Assembly (NCBI GenBank): GCA_964621615.1 | Contig: CAZUMW010000020.1 | Span: 1-64,000, forward strand | DNA length: 64,000 nucleotides | Origin: CAZUMW01 sp964621615 | GTDB lineage: Bacteria; Desulfobacterota; WTBG01; CAIYCZ01; CAIRTM01 | Reading direction: 5' to 3' | Part shown: piece after piece, positions 61,486-64,000 of the stretch | How positions within the stretch are numbered: the first letter of the stretch is position 1 | Layout: each line of letters begins with the position of its first letter | Notes under the pieces: generated by a model | Databases searched by the model: none | The model's input: the letters and a program-made list of their open reading frames with translations, nothing else | What the model was told of the DNA's origin: nothing | Position numbers and translations under genes: made by a program

Positions 61486-62758
61486 TTAATTTTTTACTAC
61501 GTTCCATTTTTTTTCTTGTACGATTTATCATCTTGGAAGCATATGATGGATGCAACGCCATGTTCAGCATCACTTTAACGTAGTTCAGAAAAGTCTTCAA
61601 TTGTTTTTGGAAAGTTATTTTTATGGAGTACCCTATAGAGTTGCTCAGAGTGTTATAGTAATTTTCACAATATCGCCAACATATTGTTTTAACTTTCCCC
61701 ATTAGGAGTTGCATTTTTTTGCTTGTTGTTTTTTCTGAAACAAGAGCGGTTAGCAATGATGGTGAAACCTTTTTTGCGCTTTGTTCAGTGTCAGGAAAAA
61801 CATGGTTATCTATAATGAATGAGGTCATTTCTTTTTTAAATCCATGAGATGTCAGAATAGATTCAGCCTCCACCGGCAGGTTTATTTCGAACAATTCCTG
61901 CACGATAAGCAATGAAGTCAGAACAGGCCGAGTTGCCTTGTATTGTAATACGTGATTAATAAAAGCATCCCAATCAATTTGCTCTTTGCTCTGAATTATC
62001 ATCCCATAGATATCACAAAAATTTTTCAGTGCTAATTTTTTTAAAGGGTTGTCGCGCATTATGTGGAAACAGCTAAAAAGGATGTCATCTTCCGGACATA
62101 AATTCAAATGATTGCTATCCTGTTGGCTGACAAGGGCACGGGACCAAAAATCATCGACTCTGATATCAAAGCGGGAATCAGGAAAGTCAATATCCCAGTG
62201 CAACTCTACAACCACAGAAAATTTTTTTACTTTTTGCCAGAATACTGAGTGAAAGTGATTTTGACGGTGATCGCGACGTTCTTTTTTTTGTGTGTAGCCT
62301 GCACGGCCGAGAACGTGTTCAGCTCGTATAATGTCTTTTGTTTTTACCAGGATATCTATATCTGAAAGATCCCTGAGAGCGCTGTTATGGTATAAACTGT
62401 TAAGAAAGGCAATCCCTTTCAGTGGAATAATGGGTATGCCCTGTGAAGAGAAAAGTTTATGTAATTGCTTGAATTTCTTCAAATATATAAGATTTTTGTA
62501 TAAGGTATTGTGAAGTGATGCCTCCAAACTCTGCAGGTAATGAGACGGGACTAAGGATTTATTGTTTGTTTTGGTTATGTTATAGGATAAAAGATTCGAT
62601 ATACCGTGCAGACACGAGAGGGTATAGATATAATCCCAATTAATTTTGTGATCCGATAATAACCTGCGGGTTCGTGAAGGTGCAATGTGGCCAAATGCAG
62701 ATTTGCAGGCCAGAATCAGCACATCGTGTTCTTTTTGTAATGAAAAATCTTTTATCAT
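61457..62758 (-). CDS. Nucleotidyltransferase family protein (NTP_transf_5-like)
   Basis: 433 residues. IIPLKGIAFLNSLYHNSALR followed by DLSDIDILVK gives the Pol-beta-type K-G and S-D-I-D metal-binding motifs of the uncharacterised nucleotidyltransferases found in polysaccharide and lasso-peptide loci. A long helical C-terminus follows. The partner gene is the sulfotransferase that overlaps its end. The role could be modification of a sugar or lipid carrier; unknown. Confidence 0.82.
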   Translation of the reverse strand: MIKDFSLQKEHDVLILACKSAFGHIAPSRTRRLLSDHKINWDYIYTLSCLHGISNLLSYNITKTNNKSLVPSHYLQSLEASLHNTLYKNLIYLKKFKQLHKLFSSQGIPIIPLKGIAFLNSLYHNSALRDLSDIDILVKTKDIIRAEHVLGRAGYTQKKERRDHRQNHFHSVFWQKVKKFSVVVELHWDIDFPDSRFDIRVDDFWSRALVSQQDSNHLNLCPEDDILFSCFHIMRDNPLKKLALKNFCDIYGMIIQSKEQIDWDAFINHVLQYKATRPVLTSLLIVQELFEINLPVEAESILTSHGFKKEMTSFIIDNHVFPDTEQSAKKVSPSLLTALVSEKTTSKKMQLLMGKVKTICWRYCENYYNTLSNSIGYSIKITFQKQLKTFLNYVKVMLNMALHPSYASKMINRTRKKMERSKKLNEWLHEDKK

Positions 62759-62886
62759 ATAATGGGTAAATCCGGAAAAATTACATTGAGTATATCAATT
62801 ATACAATACCTGATAGCAATATAAAATTCAAACCTTAGAGTTCCAGAGGATAGATAAAAATCAAATATAAATCAAAAAACAATTAA

Positions 62887-64000
62887 ATGGAAAATATAAT
62901 ATATTTGGCCGTTTTTTGCGGCATAATTCTGACATTTATAAATCCGGTGTTTGGTATATGCTTTTTGATTGGTACCTGGATAACTAATCCTGAATATTAT
63001 ATCGAGAGCTATAGTGAGTATCGCATAAACCTTATTGTGTCCGGATTGGTTTTTTTTAATGCATGCATGCGAAGATTTAGTATATATCATAAAAAATTTA
63101 TATTATTCTGTTTTTTATTTATATTTTTTTCTTACATATCTACTCTTTTTTCAAATACAGAAGAAATACCAAAACAAAAATTACTTATTTTGGTTAAATC
63201 ATTTCTTTTGATTTTAATAATGCTTTCATATGTCAAAAAAAGAGTTGAGCTAAATTATATATTAATATCATGTGTCATTTTTTGCACATTAAATGGTGGA
63301 TATGGTATTTATCAGCAATTGTTTGATGTTGATCTTGAAAAAGGACGGGCGGGGGGCCTTGGGGATATTGATCAAAATGTATATGCTTCAGGGCTGACAG
63401 CTTTTCTTCCTATCGGGTATTATTTCTTTTTGCATGGTAAAAACGTTATTCGCAAAGGATATCTTGTCGCACTTCTGTCCATGGTTGGAGGTGTGTTTGC
63501 CTCGGTATCCCGCGCTGCTATACTTGCTTTATGTTATGTAGGGGCCCGCCTGTTTTTCAGAAATATCAAGCGCATTTCCACGTTTTTCATCGCCGGCATA
63601 CTGGTAATAGTGGTCCTGAATTTTGCGGTAAACTGGTATCAAAAACGCGGGGTGGCAACGGTTAAAAAATCTTTTTCAGGCGGAACGCAACTGGACGCGA
63701 GTGCAGATAGTCGATTTGCTCTGTGGAATTACGCTTTCAGATTGTGGCTGCACCACCCGGTTTTAGGAGTGGGGGTATACCAGTATGCGGAATCGGTCCG
63801 GGTTGAATTGGGAGTGGCGAGGCATAAGCAGCCTGCTCACAATACTTTTATAGAGGTTCTCGCAGAACAGGGATTGGTCGGATTTTTTTTCTATATGTCT
63901 TTGTTTATTTTCAGCTTCCGGACACTGCAAAGATTGTCAATGCACGAAGAACTCTACATTAAAGAGCTTGCCGGATATTTGAATATAGGTTTTGTCGGTT
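62887..64000 (+). CDS. O-antigen ligase/polymerase-like protein (partial)
   Basis: 371 codons are open from the ATG at 62887 and run off the window end. It is a membrane protein with about nine to ten hydrophobic segments and the large periplasmic loop of the Wzy_C/WaaL family: SRFALWNYAFRLWLHHPVLG, KQPAHNTFIEVLAEQGLVG. It would polymerise or ligate lipid-linked units of the polysaccharide. Only the C-terminal end is missing. Confidence 0.9.
   Translation, partial: MENIIYLAVFCGIILTFINPVFGICFLIGTWITNPEYYIESYSEYRINLIVSGLVFFNACMRRFSIYHKKFILFCFLFIFFSYISTLFSNTEEIPKQKLLILVKSFLLILIMLSYVKKRVELNYILISCVIFCTLNGGYGIYQQLFDVDLEKGRAGGLGDIDQNVYASGLTAFLPIGYYFFLHGKNVIRKGYLVALLSMVGGVFASVSRAAILALCYVGARLFFRNIKRISTFFIAGILVIVVLNFAVNWYQKRGVATVKKSFSGGTQLDASADSRFALWNYAFRLWLHHPVLGVGVYQYAESVRVELGVARHKQPAHNTFIEVLAEQGLVGFFFYMSLFIFSFRTLQRLSMHEELYIKELAGYLNIGFVG

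Noticed and set aside
1..64000. tRNA, rRNA and tmRNA genes
   Set aside because: No anticodon-arm/T-loop patterns or rRNA segments were recognised in the intergenic regions; a covariance-model search would be decisive.

Overview
This is a bacterial chromosome segment, most like a Gram-negative of the Desulfobacterota/Deltaproteobacteria type. The grounds are a PurS-PurL fusion with separate PurQ, a thiDN-thiC pair, a coaBC-family-4 uracil-DNA glycosylase neighbourhood, MopE-type metal-binding repeats, a PilZ protein, RodZ, and dispersed intergenic repeats of a kind I associate with that group. The placement is an inference; there is no rRNA or marker set. I recognised no tRNA or rRNA genes. 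Three runs of exactly 100 N (18231-18330, 19670-19769, 20720-20819) all fall inside one repeat family, so they are scaffold gaps and true repeat copy numbers are unknown.

Layout. 0.1-2.5 kb: small accessory genes (HTH protein, GIY-YIG nuclease ORF without a normal start codon, exported FnIII-like protein, PD-(D/E)XK-like protein). 2.6-7.4 kb: a staphyloxanthin-type C30 carotenoid cluster (aldehyde dehydrogenase divergent from a CrtN/CrtP-like amine oxidase, CrtQ-like glycosyltransferase and CrtO-like acyltransferase). 7.5-18.1 kb: accessory zone with toxin-antitoxin modules (two MazF-type, one HEPN-MNT, one VapC-type), repeats, and a large secreted S-layer-like protein with a 21-residue glutamate run. 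14.5-21.1 kb: arrays of two alternating hairpins (types A and B), about twenty copies of each, around a REP-associated transposase (RAYT1). 21.1-26.6 kb: purSL and purQ, separated by a second RAYT carrying its own REP pair inside its coding sequence, then a Nudix and a SEC-C protein.

26.7-45.3 kb is mostly housekeeping: MopE-repeat secreted protein, a lipoprotein with an alpha/alpha-barrel-like domain, thiamine synthesis (thiDN, thiC), rodZ, miaA, a periplasmic protein, a CDP-alcohol phosphatidyltransferase, coaBC, uracil-DNA glycosylase, PilZ, an MBL-fold hydrolase, a membrane protein with a spermidine-synthase domain, a FlgM-like small protein and an ABC-class ATPase. A 138-bp MITE with a 5-bp target duplication sits at 39.9-40.0 kb inside a dispersed repeat.

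45.4-64 kb is a surface-polysaccharide locus. An epimerase, a UDP-glucuronate epimerase and two nucleotide-sugar dehydrogenases supply UDP-GlcA/GalA-type precursors. Four glycosyltransferases build the chain, two dissimilar sulfotransferases could sulfate it, a flippase exports it, an O-antigen-ligase/polymerase-like protein (cut by the window end) joins it, and a DUF5060 glycoside hydrolase may trim it. From about 50.8 kb the DNA is visibly more AT-rich than the 21-45 kb core, which suggests a replaceable locus.
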